This document shows positions 1 to 8,481 of a stretch of DNA of 17,389 nucleotides, in pieces. The number at the start of each line of letters is the position of its first letter. Positions within the stretch are counted from its first letter, which is position 1. The notes under the pieces were generated by a model, which was not told where the DNA came from, ran no database searches, and saw nothing but the letters and a program-made list of their open reading frames with translations. This DNA comes from JAZFYD01 sp036443405 (lineage in GTDB: Bacteria; Planctomycetota; PLA2), in the NCBI GenBank assembly GCA_036443405.1, contig JAZFYD010000062.1, positions 1 to 17,389 of the forward strand. The letters are read 5' to 3'. The position numbers were made by a program, and so were the translations under genes.

Positions 1-508
1 CGATATGGCGCGAGATCGAGTCCCACTCGTCCAGGCGCCGGGCGGCCTCCATCGCAAGACGCTGGGGGTCGAGCGCGATGGTGGAGTCGCGTTGCTCGCG
101 GTCGAACAGGCCTTCGGCGGGGTTGCCCTCCTCGAACGTGAACGACGCGGTGGTCCATCCGAACAGGAGCAACAGGTTCTCTTCGACATGCGCCGCGACG
201 GCCTCGTCGAAGTCCGCTGCGTCGCACGCGCCGGCCTTCGCAAGCGCGGAGCGCATTCCGACGCGCCGGCTCTTTTTGCGCGCGGTCTGGAGGGTGGGTT
301 CGTCGGCCAGTTGCGCGCCCGAGGCGATCGCGAAGTAGTCCAACGGCTCGCCCTGGATACCGAGCATCGCGACGACGCCGCTGTCGAAGTAGATGTGCGC
401 CACCCGCTCGCCGGACGTGAGGCGCAGGGTCCCCGACAGGCGATTGAACGCGATGTTCTGGAATATCTCGGCGAGGCCGATCGTGGTCAGTTCACCGGCG
501 AACCCCAT
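1..508 (-). CDS. DUF4388 domain protein, partial (C-terminal end beyond left edge)
   Basis: Reading the minus strand from the ATG at 508 gives 169 uninterrupted codons that leave the window without a stop, so the C-terminus is missing. The N-terminus (about residues 3-55; it begins MGFAGELTTIGLAEIFQNI and continues with SGTLRLTSGE and HIYFDSGVVAMLG) has the typical DUF4388 pattern, related to the N-terminal part of PatA/PixG-like regulators. That domain is usually joined to response-regulator, GTPase-regulatory or TPR modules. Residues 85-165 look like the helical and beta continuation of the same domain (VEENLLLLFGW, FTFEEGNPAEGLF). A GGAGGAG Shine-Dalgarno sequence lies just before the ATG, and a TGA in frame shortly upstream excludes a longer start. 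It is divergent from the secreted metallopeptidase-like gene at 629. A signalling or scaffold role is inference; the family assignment is fairly firm. Confidence 0.8.
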   Translation of the reverse strand, partial: MGFAGELTTIGLAEIFQNIAFNRLSGTLRLTSGERVAHIYFDSGVVAMLGIQGEPLDYFAIASGAQLADEPTLQTARKKSRRVGMRSALAKAGACDAADFDEAVAAHVEENLLLLFGWTTASFTFEEGNPAEGLFDREQRDSTIALDPQRLAMEAARRLDEWDSISRHI

Positions 509-546
509 GCTCCTCCGTTCGCGTCACCCGACACGAATACGTGGGT

Positions 547-622
547 CCTATCGGCAAACCGTCGGTGCGGAACAAGTGCCTCGAAACGGGGCAGCGCGCG
601 GTCGGTGGCGTGCGCCGATAGG
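547..622. promoter_or_regulatory. Inverted repeat in the divergent intergenic region
   Basis: CCTATCGGC at 547-555 and its exact complement GCCGATAGG at 614-622 flank about 58 bp inside the 120-bp gap between the DUF4388 gene (start 508) and the secreted gene (start 629). One arm lies 39 bp from one start codon, the other 6 bp from the opposite start codon. That position would suit an operator pair for a shared regulator. No regulator is known, and a chance repeat is possible. Confidence 0.3.
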
Positions 623-628
623 GGGTTC

Positions 629-2395
629 ATGCTTCGGACCGCCTGGTTCCTGGTCTGCGTTTTCGCCGCGCTCGCCGGCGCGGTCGCCGCGGACGAACGC
701 GTGCTCAAGAACGGCTCGCGCATTTCGTGCGAGGTCGTGGAGGTGACGGAGACGAGCGTGCGGGTACGGTTGCCCAACGGCACGATGGTGTTTCGGCGCG
801 ACCGCGTCGAGGAGATCGTAAGAGAGGCCGCCGCGCGGTACCTGAAACGCGAGGGGGAGCGGAGCCTGCGGCGTGGGAGCACCGCCGGCGCGGTTGAGCT
901 TTTGGAGAAGGCGTATCGTGCGGGCAAGGACCCGGCGTCGCGCGCCGCGTTGCTCGATGCGTTAGGGCGGCATGCGAACGCGATGACTCTTGATCACCGC
1001 TACGAGGAGGCGACGGCGGCGGCTCGGCGAATGCAAGTGATCGACCCGCGAAACGCGATCGCGCTGGCGGTACTCGAGCGGATCGCAAAGGAGGAGGCCA
1101 AGACCAAACGTCTGTTGAAGGATGCGGCGGACGCGTTGGAGGCCGGCGACGCCCATGCCGGGCTGGCCGCGCTCAACCGGTGGCGGTTGCGCCGCGCGCC
1201 CGGCGATCCCGAGGCGAAGCGGTTCATGGCCGAGGGGCACTTGCTGGCCGCCGAGCGCGCACTCGAGGACGGCGAACTGCGCCTGGCGTTGGATCATCTG
1301 CGTGCGGTCGCTTCCTACGGCGCCGGCGAGCGCGTCGAGGAGGCGCTCTTTCTATTGGCGCCTGTCGCCGTGCTGGAGGCGATGGGTGAAGGCGACCTCG
1401 ATGAGGCCGAGCGTCGCATCGGGGCCATACCGGCCTATCCGGATCGGGCCGTGCCGGTCTTTCTGCGTGCGGTGTTGCGTCATCTGCGCGGGGAGCTGAA
1501 CGAGGCGACGGACCTTTACGCCAAGGCCGCGCGGACCTCGGAGCGAAACAGCAAGCCTGCGCGCGGCATCGACTACGAGTCCGTTCGCGTGCTGGCGGCG
1601 CGCACGCTGAGCCACGCCGTCACGCGGCCGTCGAGAGAGGGCGCGGACAACTGGCGCACAACGTATCTGGATCCGCTGCATGAACACGCGAGCGCGCACT
1701 TCGTCGTGTACGCGCCGACGCGCCAGCTGGCGGAACGCGCGGCCGACGTCGCGGAGCAGGCGTATGCGGCGGCGACTCGCGAACTTCTCGGCGGATCGAC
1801 GACGGCGCCGAAGGCCGAGGTCGTGGTGCACGGGAATCGCGCTGCGTATCTCGAGGCCGCGCTGCAGCCCAACGGCGCGCCGGAGAAGTCGATCGTCGCT
1901 GCGCGCGATCAGACCGCGGGCCTTTGTTACGAGGTGCGCGACTCTGACGGCGGCAAGGTGGTTCGTGTCGAGTCACACGTCGGTGTGTCCGGGCTGTTTG
2001 CGGACACGTTGCCCCACGAGATCGCGCACGTGGTTCAGCGGCAGGGGTTCCGCGCGTACCGTGCCGGCCACTGGCTGGACGAGGGAGTGGCCACGACGTT
2101 CGAGTCCGAACGCGCGCGCGCCGCTCGGCGCAACACACTGAAGGCCGAGGCGGACGCGATCCCACTACGCGAGTTCGTCGCGTTGAGGTCGACGCCTCCG
2201 GACAAGATGCCGCTGTTCTACGCTCAGGCGCATTCGCTGACCGAGTTTCTGATGAACCGCAGCGGCCGCGCCGCGTGGCGAACGTTCCTCGATGTGTACG
2301 CCAAGATCAACTTCAAGGTCGCGATCAAACATGCGTACGGGTACCGCTCGATCGAAGACTTGGAGCGGGATTGGTTGTACTGGCTCGCGAATTGA
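629..2395 (+). CDS. Secreted TPR-like protein with C-terminal peptidase-MA (HExxH) domain
   Basis: 588 residues. The reading frame is open to the window edge, but residues before 629 are antisense to the DUF4388 gene. The ATG at 629 begins a clear signal peptide (MLRTAWFLVCVFAALAGAVA) and has a G-rich stretch just upstream, so I start there. Residues 22-60 form a small beta unit (LKNGSRISCEVVEVTE, VRVRLPNGTMVF). Residues 65-330 are alpha-helical TPR-like repeats. The C-terminal third resembles peptidase MA-like metallohydrolases, with HEIAH at 463-467 and Glu485 in WLDEG as the likely third zinc ligand, so the zinc site looks complete. The protein should act outside the cytoplasmic membrane; its substrate is unknown. 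Related Planctomycetota proteins often pair TPRs with this domain. The following gene is 102 bp away, so co-transcription is possible. Confidence 0.8.
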   Translation: MLRTAWFLVCVFAALAGAVAADERVLKNGSRISCEVVEVTETSVRVRLPNGTMVFRRDRVEEIVREAAARYLKREGERSLRRGSTAGAVELLEKAYRAGKDPASRAALLDALGRHANAMTLDHRYEEATAAARRMQVIDPRNAIALAVLERIAKEEAKTKRLLKDAADALEAGDAHAGLAALNRWRLRRAPGDPEAKRFMAEGHLLAAERALEDGELRLALDHLRAVASYGAGERVEEALFLLAPVAVLEAMGEGDLDEAERRIGAIPAYPDRAVPVFLRAVLRHLRGELNEATDLYAKAARTSERNSKPARGIDYESVRVLAARTLSHAVTRPSREGADNWRTTYLDPLHEHASAHFVVYAPTRQLAERAADVAEQAYAAATRELLGGSTTAPKAEVVVHGNRAAYLEAALQPNGAPEKSIVAARDQTAGLCYEVRDSDGGKVVRVESHVGVSGLFADTLPHEIAHVVQRQGFRAYRAGHWLDEGVATTFESERARAARRNTLKAEADAIPLREFVALRSTPPDKMPLFYAQAHSLTEFLMNRSGRAAWRTFLDVYAKINFKVAIKHAYGYRSIEDLERDWLYWLAN

Positions 2396-2497
2396 CGGTT
2401 GTGCCATTGCCCGCGGAAGTGGTCTGCGAAAGTTCGGGTCACCTGACGCCAGACGCTCGCAGCGCGGCATGCGTCGACCCGTTATGGTGGTGGCGTC

Positions 2498-3271
2498 ATG
2501 ATGGTGGGAATCTTCGTGTGTCTTTTGTTGCTGGGCGAGGGGAAGCCGGAGAACGCCGGAGCGCCCAAGCAGGAGTTGCCCAAGAGCAAGGTCGTTCTGC
2601 GTCTCGAAGGGGCGAGACTGACATGGGTCCGGCTCGACCTGCCCGACCCGCGCGCGACAGCGTTCTTGAACAAGAGCAACCCCGAGGGCGAGATCTCGTT
2701 ACTTGAGTTGGGAACGCGACTCGCCGTCGCCCATGCGTTTTTCGAGCGCATCGCGCAATTAAAGCGATTCAAGGGCAAAAAGCTCCCCGGCCTTTTCGTG
2801 GAGCTGTCGATCGACACGAAGGCGCCGTGGCAGGCGGTCTCTTGGATCGCAGTGATCGCGGAGGAGAACCGCATTCGCCGCCTTCGCTTGATCGTGAAGG
2901 AGCCGGAGCGTGAAGCCGATGCTCCCACCGTATTGGATTGGGTGATTCCGTCGCCCTTCGATCCGCCCAAGAAGCCGAGCGACAAGAAAGCCACGGACAT
3001 GAGGATCCTGAAGCGCGGCGACCGGCGCGAATGGCGGGTGGGCAACAAGAGGTTCCTGACACAAGAAGCCGCGTTCTCCGCGATCGAGGCATCCGACGCG
3101 CTGCGGTGTGACTTGTCCGCGGATGCGGGTGTGCCGTTCGGCGAAGTGCTCGGTGCACGAAGCGCGCTCAAAAAGATCTTCTGTGAACCGGAGTTGTTCC
3201 CCGACGGTCTCCCCTACATCCCCTCGTTCAAGGCGCGGAAGCAGAAACCGTTGAAATTCGGGATGTGGTAG
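2498..3271 (+). CDS. Exported protein of unknown function, possible ExbD/TolR-like fold
   Basis: 257 residues, starting at the first of two adjacent ATGs. A short hydrophobic N-terminus (MMVGIFVCLLLLG) suggests export or a membrane anchor. I do not recognise the family. The stretch at about 107-140 (VELSIDTKAPWQAVSWIAV, then RIRRLRLIV) has the beta-alpha-beta rhythm of the ExbD/TolR periplasmic domain, but no proton-channel partner gene is adjacent, so this is only a structural hint. The C-terminal half is charged, with no repeats or metal-binding motifs. It shares direction with the upstream secreted metallopeptidase-like gene. Its TAG stop abuts the stop of moeA with no spacer, so the two convergent transcripts must overlap or end within each other's 3' ends. 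Confidence 0.6.
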   Translation: MMVGIFVCLLLLGEGKPENAGAPKQELPKSKVVLRLEGARLTWVRLDLPDPRATAFLNKSNPEGEISLLELGTRLAVAHAFFERIAQLKRFKGKKLPGLFVELSIDTKAPWQAVSWIAVIAEENRIRRLRLIVKEPEREADAPTVLDWVIPSPFDPPKKPSDKKATDMRILKRGDRREWRVGNKRFLTQEAAFSAIEASDALRCDLSADAGVPFGEVLGARSALKKIFCEPELFPDGLPYIPSFKARKQKPLKFGMW

Positions 3272-4504
3272 TCAGTACAGCCGGACCGTAACTTTGTCGC
3301 CTTCGGCGTAGCCTTCCAACGCCGCGGGCACGATCACGAATCCGTCCGCCCGCGTCGTCGAACTCAGGCGCGATGCGCCGCGGATCGCCAGCGGCACCAC
3401 ACGGTCGTTTTCGATGCGCACGCGCACGTAGTCGGTGCGCCCGAGTTGCGATGCGATCTTCCTTTCGAGCGGCAGCCGCCGTTGTTCGTGGGGGAAGTCC
3501 TCCGGCAGGCCGCCGAGGCGCCGGATCGCGCGGCCGGCGAAGAAGTCGTAGGCGCACAGACAGCTCACCGGATTGCCCGGCAGCAGGAACACCGGCGTCT
3601 CCTTGACGAATCCCAAACCGGCCGGGCTGCTCGGACGCATCGCCACTCCGTGCACGATCAGCTCGCCGGCCTTCGCCACGAGCTTCGGCATGTGGTCCTC
3701 CGCGCCGACGCTCGTGCCGCCGCTCACCAACACGCACTTAGCGGACTTGACCGCCGCGAGCAGCGCACCCGAAAGCGCGGCCACGTTGTCCTCGACGCGA
3801 AAGGTCTTCAGCGCCACGCCGCCGTCGCGTTCGATGAGCGCGCGTAGCATCGGCGAGTTGGCATCGACGATCGAGTGGCCGCTCGGTTTCGACCCCGGCG
3901 GCAAGATCTCGTTGCCGGTGATCAACACAGCGACTCGCGGTCGCGTGACCACGTTCAGCTCGGCTTCTCCGATGGACGAGCACACGCCGAGGTCCTGCGC
4001 GCGTAGCCGCCGACCGCGTTCCAGCACGCGATCGCCGGTGGCGATGTCCTCGCCGATCGCTCCCACGTGCTGCCCGGGAGTGACGGCGCCGGTCACGTTC
4101 ACACGGTCGTCGCCGGCTGCGGCAGTCATCTCGACGGGCACCACCGCGTCCGCGCCCTCCGGCAACGGCGCGCCCGTCATGATCCGCACGCACTCCTTCG
4201 CGGTCACCGATGCGGCGGCAGGCTTTGCCGGCAAGCTCTCGTCGGCGACGGCAAATTCCCGCGGGTCATCCGGGGTCGCGCCGAACGTCTGCTCGGCAAC
4301 AACCGCGTAGCCGTCCATGGCCGAGCGCGCGAACGCCGGGACGTTCACCGTCGCTATGACATCGTCGGCCAGCACACGCTCGCGGGCGTCGTCCAGCGCA
4401 ACCCGCTCCGCCGCGCCCGCGCCCACGCGCTGATCGATCAACGTGATCACGTCCTCGACGGCGGTGCGCGACCGAAAGCCGCGCATGCGCGGGTCATCGA
4501 CCAT
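3272..4504 (-). CDS. moeA: Molybdopterin molybdenumtransferase MoeA
   Basis: 410 residues, close to the family norm. MoeA inserts molybdate into adenylylated molybdopterin in the last step of molybdenum cofactor synthesis, in the cytoplasm. Seen here: the N-terminal motif SAMDGYAVV with Asp64 (equivalent to the conserved E. coli Asp59), GAPLPEGADAVVPVE, the MoaB-like molybdopterin-binding domain with TGNEILPPG and SGGTSVG (261-267), then LPGNPVSC (308-315) and a C-terminal beta domain. An ATG at 4522 would add six residues but has no ribosome site. The ATG at 4504 is preceded by GAGGG with a five-base spacer, so I prefer it. No other cofactor gene or molybdoenzyme is in the window. It is divergent from mutY with start codons only 20 bp apart. 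Confidence 0.93.
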   Translation of the reverse strand: MVDDPRMRGFRSRTAVEDVITLIDQRVGAGAAERVALDDARERVLADDVIATVNVPAFARSAMDGYAVVAEQTFGATPDDPREFAVADESLPAKPAAASVTAKECVRIMTGAPLPEGADAVVPVEMTAAAGDDRVNVTGAVTPGQHVGAIGEDIATGDRVLERGRRLRAQDLGVCSSIGEAELNVVTRPRVAVLITGNEILPPGSKPSGHSIVDANSPMLRALIERDGGVALKTFRVEDNVAALSGALLAAVKSAKCVLVSGGTSVGAEDHMPKLVAKAGELIVHGVAMRPSSPAGLGFVKETPVFLLPGNPVSCLCAYDFFAGRAIRRLGGLPEDFPHEQRRLPLERKIASQLGRTDYVRVRIENDRVVPLAIRGASRLSSTTRADGFVIVPAALEGYAEGDKVTVRLY

Positions 4505-4524
4505 TGGTACCCTCACCGGCATCC

Positions 4525-5499
<975 letters not shown>

Positions 5500-5501
5500 C
5501 C

Positions 5502-7430
5502 ATGCAAAACGAGTACACCCCGTCCCCCGAGTTCCAGGCGAACGCGCGCGTCTCGTCGTACGAGCAACAGCAAGCGACCTGGGAGCGTTCGATCCAGGAT
5601 CCCGAAGCGTTCTGGTCGGAGATCGCGCAGCGCATCACGTGGAAAAAGCCGTGGACCACCGTGCTCGAGTGGGACTTCAACGATCCGAAGATTCGCTGGT
5701 TCGACGGCGCGACTTTGAACGCGTCGGAAAACTGCCTCGACCGCCACGTGGCGGCGGGCCGTGGCGACCGCGTGGCGCTCATCTACGAAGCCGACGAACC
5801 CGGCCAGGGCGGATCGATCACCTACGCCGAGTTGCTCGAGCAGGTGTGCCGCTGGTCGAACGTGATGAAGGACTGCGGCGTCAAGAAAGGCGACCGCGTC
5901 TGCCTCTACCTGCCGATGATTCCCGCGTTGCCGGTCGCGATGCTCGCGTGCGCGCGCATCGGTGCGGTGCACTCGGTCGTGTTCGCCGGTTTCTCTGCGG
6001 ACTCGCTGCGCGACCGCATCCTCGACAGCGAATGCTGTCTGGTGATCACGTCAGACGAGGGTGTGCGCGGCGGCAAGACGATTCCGCTCAAGAAGATCAC
6101 GGACGACGCGTGCGCCGCGGCGGACTGCGTGAAGAACGTGCTGGTCGTCAATCGCACGGGCGCGGAGGTCGCGATGCAGGACGGGCGCGACCGTTACGCC
6201 GAAGAGCTGCTCGCGGCCGCGGCGCCCGAGTGCGAAGCGGAGGAGATGGCGGCAGAGGACCCGCTGTTCATCCTCTACACGTCCGGTTCGACCGGCAAGC
6301 CGAAGGGCGTGCTGCACACGACCGGTGGCTACATGGTCTACACGTCGTACACACACGAGCAGATCTTCGACCTGCGCGACGATGACATCTACTGGTGCAC
6401 CGCCGACTGCGGTTGGATCACCGGCCACAGCTACATCGTGTACGGGCCGCTGGCAAACGGCGCGACGAGCCTCGTGTTCGAGAGCACGCCCGCGTATCCC
6501 GACTGGGGCCGGTTCTGGGACGTCGTCGATCGGCACAAGGTGACGCTGTTCTACACGGCGCCCACCGCCATCCGCGCGATCGCGGCCCAAGGCGATGAAC
6601 CGGTCAAGCGTTACAGCCGGAAGTCGCTGCGGCTGCTCGGAACGGTCGGCGAACCGATCAACCCGGCGGCGTGGAGTTGGTACCACAAGGTGGTCGGCGA
6701 CTCGCGCTGCCCGATCGTCGACACGTGGTGGCAGACGGAAACCGGCGGCGTCCTGATCACGCCGCTTCCCGGTGCGACGACGCTCCGGCCGGGATCGGCC
6801 ACGTTCCCGATGCCCGGGATCCGGCCGTGTGTCGTGGATGACGAGGGCGCCGTGCTCGAGGGCAACGGCGTCAGCGGCAACCTCTGCGTCGAGTTTCCCT
6901 GGCCGGGCATGATGCGCACTATCTACGGCGATCACGAGAGGTTCACGAGCACGTACTTCAGCCGCTTTCCGGGCAAGTACTTCACGGGCGACGGATGCAC
7001 GCGCGATCAGGACGGTTATTACTGGATCACGGGCCGCGTGGACGACGTGATCATCGTGTCGGGGCACAACCTCGGCACGGCCGAGATCGAGAGCGCGCTC
7101 GTTGCGCACGAGGCGGTGGCCGAAGCCGCGGTTGTCGGCACGCCGCACGAGATCACCGGCCAGGCGATCTATGCGTTCGTGATCTTGAATCAGGGATTCG
7201 AGGGGTCGCCGGAACTCGAGGCGGCGCTCGTCGAGCAGGTGCGTTCGATCATCGGCCCGTTTGCGAAACCGCAGCGCGTGCAGGTCACGTCCGGCCTTCC
7301 GAAAACGAGAAGCGGCAAGATCATGCGCAGGATCATTCGCAAGGTCGCCGCGGGTGAGACCGAAGATCTCGGCGACACGTCCACGCTTGCGGATCCGAGT
7401 GTTGTGGATGCGTTGGTTGAGGGGCGCTGA
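5502..7430 (+). CDS. acs: Acetyl-CoA synthetase (AMP-forming)
   Basis: 642 residues, close to the usual 650. It makes acetyl-CoA from acetate, ATP and CoA through acetyl-AMP. Motifs: the P-loop YTSGSTGKPKG (from residue 259), WWQTETGG (409-416) with Trp410 matching the Trp that limits the pocket to acetate, YFTGDGCTRDQDGYYWITGR in the hinge region, and PKTRSGKIMRR with Lys606 in the place of the lysine acetylated by Pat-type enzymes (Lys609 in enteric Acs). An open frame extends upstream inside mutY, but the acs-like N-terminus (PSPEFQANARVSSYEQQ) starts at the ATG at 5502, with AGG seven bases before it. It begins 2 bp after the mutY stop, so the two are probably co-transcribed. No acetyltransferase or deacetylase gene is nearby. 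Confidence 0.96.
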   Translation: MQNEYTPSPEFQANARVSSYEQQQATWERSIQDPEAFWSEIAQRITWKKPWTTVLEWDFNDPKIRWFDGATLNASENCLDRHVAAGRGDRVALIYEADEPGQGGSITYAELLEQVCRWSNVMKDCGVKKGDRVCLYLPMIPALPVAMLACARIGAVHSVVFAGFSADSLRDRILDSECCLVITSDEGVRGGKTIPLKKITDDACAAADCVKNVLVVNRTGAEVAMQDGRDRYAEELLAAAAPECEAEEMAAEDPLFILYTSGSTGKPKGVLHTTGGYMVYTSYTHEQIFDLRDDDIYWCTADCGWITGHSYIVYGPLANGATSLVFESTPAYPDWGRFWDVVDRHKVTLFYTAPTAIRAIAAQGDEPVKRYSRKSLRLLGTVGEPINPAAWSWYHKVVGDSRCPIVDTWWQTETGGVLITPLPGATTLRPGSATFPMPGIRPCVVDDEGAVLEGNGVSGNLCVEFPWPGMMRTIYGDHERFTSTYFSRFPGKYFTGDGCTRDQDGYYWITGRVDDVIIVSGHNLGTAEIESALVAHEAVAEAAVVGTPHEITGQAIYAFVILNQGFEGSPELEAALVEQVRSIIGPFAKPQRVQVTSGLPKTRSGKIMRRIIRKVAAGETEDLGDTSTLADPSVVDALVEGR

Positions 7431-7442
7431 ATCGACGAGTTG

Positions 7443-7463
7443 CGCGCCACGCGAGTTGGCGCG
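7443..7463. terminator. GC-rich hairpin after acs
   Basis: CGCGCCA (7443-7449) pairs perfectly with TGGCGCG (7457-7463) around a seven-base loop, 12 bp after the acs stop. There is no T-tract, so it may be a Rho-independent-like element, an mRNA 3'-end stabiliser or chance in GC-rich DNA. Confidence 0.35.
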
Positions 7464-7540
7464 ATGTGGTCGTGCGCGGAGCGGTCTGCGCCCATCGCGG
7501 CGTCGTTGCGCTCCGGCATACCGTGTGCGCCCTGCTGGCC

Positions 7541-7548
7541 AGGGAGGT
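7541..7548 (+). promoter_or_regulatory. Shine-Dalgarno site of the Uma2 gene
   Basis: AGGGAGGT is followed by seven bases and then ATG, one of the strongest ribosome sites in the window. It fixes the start at 7556 rather than at the earlier in-frame start at 7466. Several neighbouring genes lack any such site. Confidence 0.8.
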
Positions 7549-7555
7549 AACATCC

Positions 7556-8074
7556 ATGCAGACGATGACGGTGAAGTTTACGGAAGCGGACTACATGAAT
7601 CTGCCGGAGGGCTTTCCGGCGCAGCTTGTCAACGGGATGCTGGTGAAGGAGACCGCGCCTCGGCCTTGGCATCAGACGCTGCTCTCGCGAATTCACGCTC
7701 AACTGTTGGAGCAACTGCCGCCTGACCGCGCGCTCTTCAGCCCCATTGACGTGTTCATCGACGAGTTCAACGTCTTTCAGCCGGATGTATGCCTGTTGCC
7801 AGCTGGAGCGGAGCCCGGACCCGCGACGGAGCGCGTCGAGAAGCCCGTCATCGTGATTGAAGTTCTTTCGCCGACGACCAAGCGAATCGACCGCTTCACA
7901 AAGACCGATATCTACCTGCGGGCGGGCATCCGTGAGGTGTGGCTGGTCGACCCTGACCAACGGCGCATCGAGGTGTTCTCCAAGAAAGCGCACGTGAGCG
8001 TCGCTGCTGGGGAGGTCGTGTCCCGTGCAGTTGGCGTACGGCTCGACATCGACCGGTTGTTCCGCGTGACCTGA
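7556..8074 (+). CDS. Uma2 family (DUF820) endonuclease-like protein
   Basis: 172 residues, slightly short for a family usually near 190. Uma2 proteins have a PD-(D/E)XK nuclease fold; their biological role is poorly known and they are often present in many copies in cyanobacteria and Planctomycetota. Family signs here: LPEGFPAQLVNGMLV at the N-terminus, PWHQTLLSRIHAQL, the catalytic Asp77 in FQPDVCLL, Glu102 in VIVIEVLSP, Lys116 in the following helix, then AGIREVWLVDPDQRRIEVF. The acidic pair and the lysine are all present, so the active site looks intact. The gene follows acs after 125 bp with its own strong ribosome site. The AbrB-like gene begins 27 bp downstream and appears to have a separate promoter. 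Calling the pair a toxin-antitoxin module would be speculation. Confidence 0.88.
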   Translation: MQTMTVKFTEADYMNLPEGFPAQLVNGMLVKETAPRPWHQTLLSRIHAQLLEQLPPDRALFSPIDVFIDEFNVFQPDVCLLPAGAEPGPATERVEKPVIVIEVLSPTTKRIDRFTKTDIYLRAGIREVWLVDPDQRRIEVFSKKAHVSVAAGEVVSRAVGVRLDIDRLFRVT

Positions 8075-8095
8075 GCGCGCTGCGAACCGTACAAT
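8066..8095 (+). promoter_or_regulatory. Candidate promoter giving a leaderless mRNA (AbrB-like gene)
   Basis: GTGACC (8066-8071), an 18-bp spacer and TACAAT (8090-8095) are followed by exactly six bases and the ATG at 8102. Sigma-70-type initiation would then fall on the A of the ATG. No Shine-Dalgarno sequence precedes the gene, which fits leaderless translation. The -35 box overlaps the end of the Uma2 gene. Confidence 0.5.
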
Positions 8096-8101
8096 CGCCG
8101 C

Positions 8102-8437
8102 ATGGCGAAGAAGAAGAAGAAGCCGCGCCTGCTCGATGTGGGCCCCGACGGCGAGGTGCGCCTGCCGCCGGATGTGATGGAAGCGATCCAGCTCAAACCC
8201 GGCGAGAAGGTCGAGATCCAGGTGGATGGCCGCCGGCAGTTCGTCCGGATCGAACGCCACGTCGACGATCCGTGGGGCGAAGCGCTCAAGGAATCGGACG
8301 CGCCGTCGTTCGAGGATCTGATGGACGACCGCAAGTCCAAAGCCGACGACGCGAAGAAGAGGTTCGAGGAGCGGTTGAAGGACGCGCCGAACGAAATCAA
8401 GCGCCGCCCGGAGGACGACCCGGGCTACTGGCGTTAG
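8102..8437 (+). CDS. AbrB/SpoVT-like small protein
   Basis: 111 residues. After a lysine run (MAKKKKKPR), residues 10-50 (VGPDGEVRLPPDVMEAIQL, then KPGEKVEIQVDG) resemble the swapped-hairpin AbrB DNA-binding domain, in which the consensus is 'G.v.lP.e.r..l.l..Gd.v.v'. The rest is a charged helical tail (about 60-105) ending DDPGYWR. AbrB-type proteins act as transcription regulators or antitoxins. The tail has no toxin-neutralising motif I recognise, and the upstream Uma2 gene is a neighbour rather than a known partner. No ribosome site is seen; see the leaderless promoter. It is convergent with dinG, the stop codons being 44 bp apart. Confidence 0.7.
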   Translation: MAKKKKKPRLLDVGPDGEVRLPPDVMEAIQLKPGEKVEIQVDGRRQFVRIERHVDDPWGEALKESDAPSFEDLMDDRKSKADDAKKRFEERLKDAPNEIKRRPEDDPGYWR

Positions 8438-8481
8438 CCCTCCGACCAAGCAGGCACCGAATTGAACAGTTCGTTCTCGCG

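Noticed and set aside
5..628. N-terminal extension of the gene starting at 629
   Set aside because: The extension lies over the DUF4388 gene on the other strand and is followed by a signal peptide at 629, which must be N-terminal.
2484..2489. TATGGT as a near-leaderless -10 box for the gene at 2498
   Set aside because: Weak match, eight rather than six bases from the ATG, and no -35 box at the right distance.
6051..7553. 500-codon open frame on the minus strand
   Set aside because: Antisense to acs; Arg-rich composition with no motifs.
7556..8437. Uma2 and AbrB-like genes as a toxin-antitoxin pair
   Set aside because: Separate expression signals (strong ribosome site versus leaderless promoter), a 27-bp gap, and Uma2 is not an established toxin partner of AbrB proteins.
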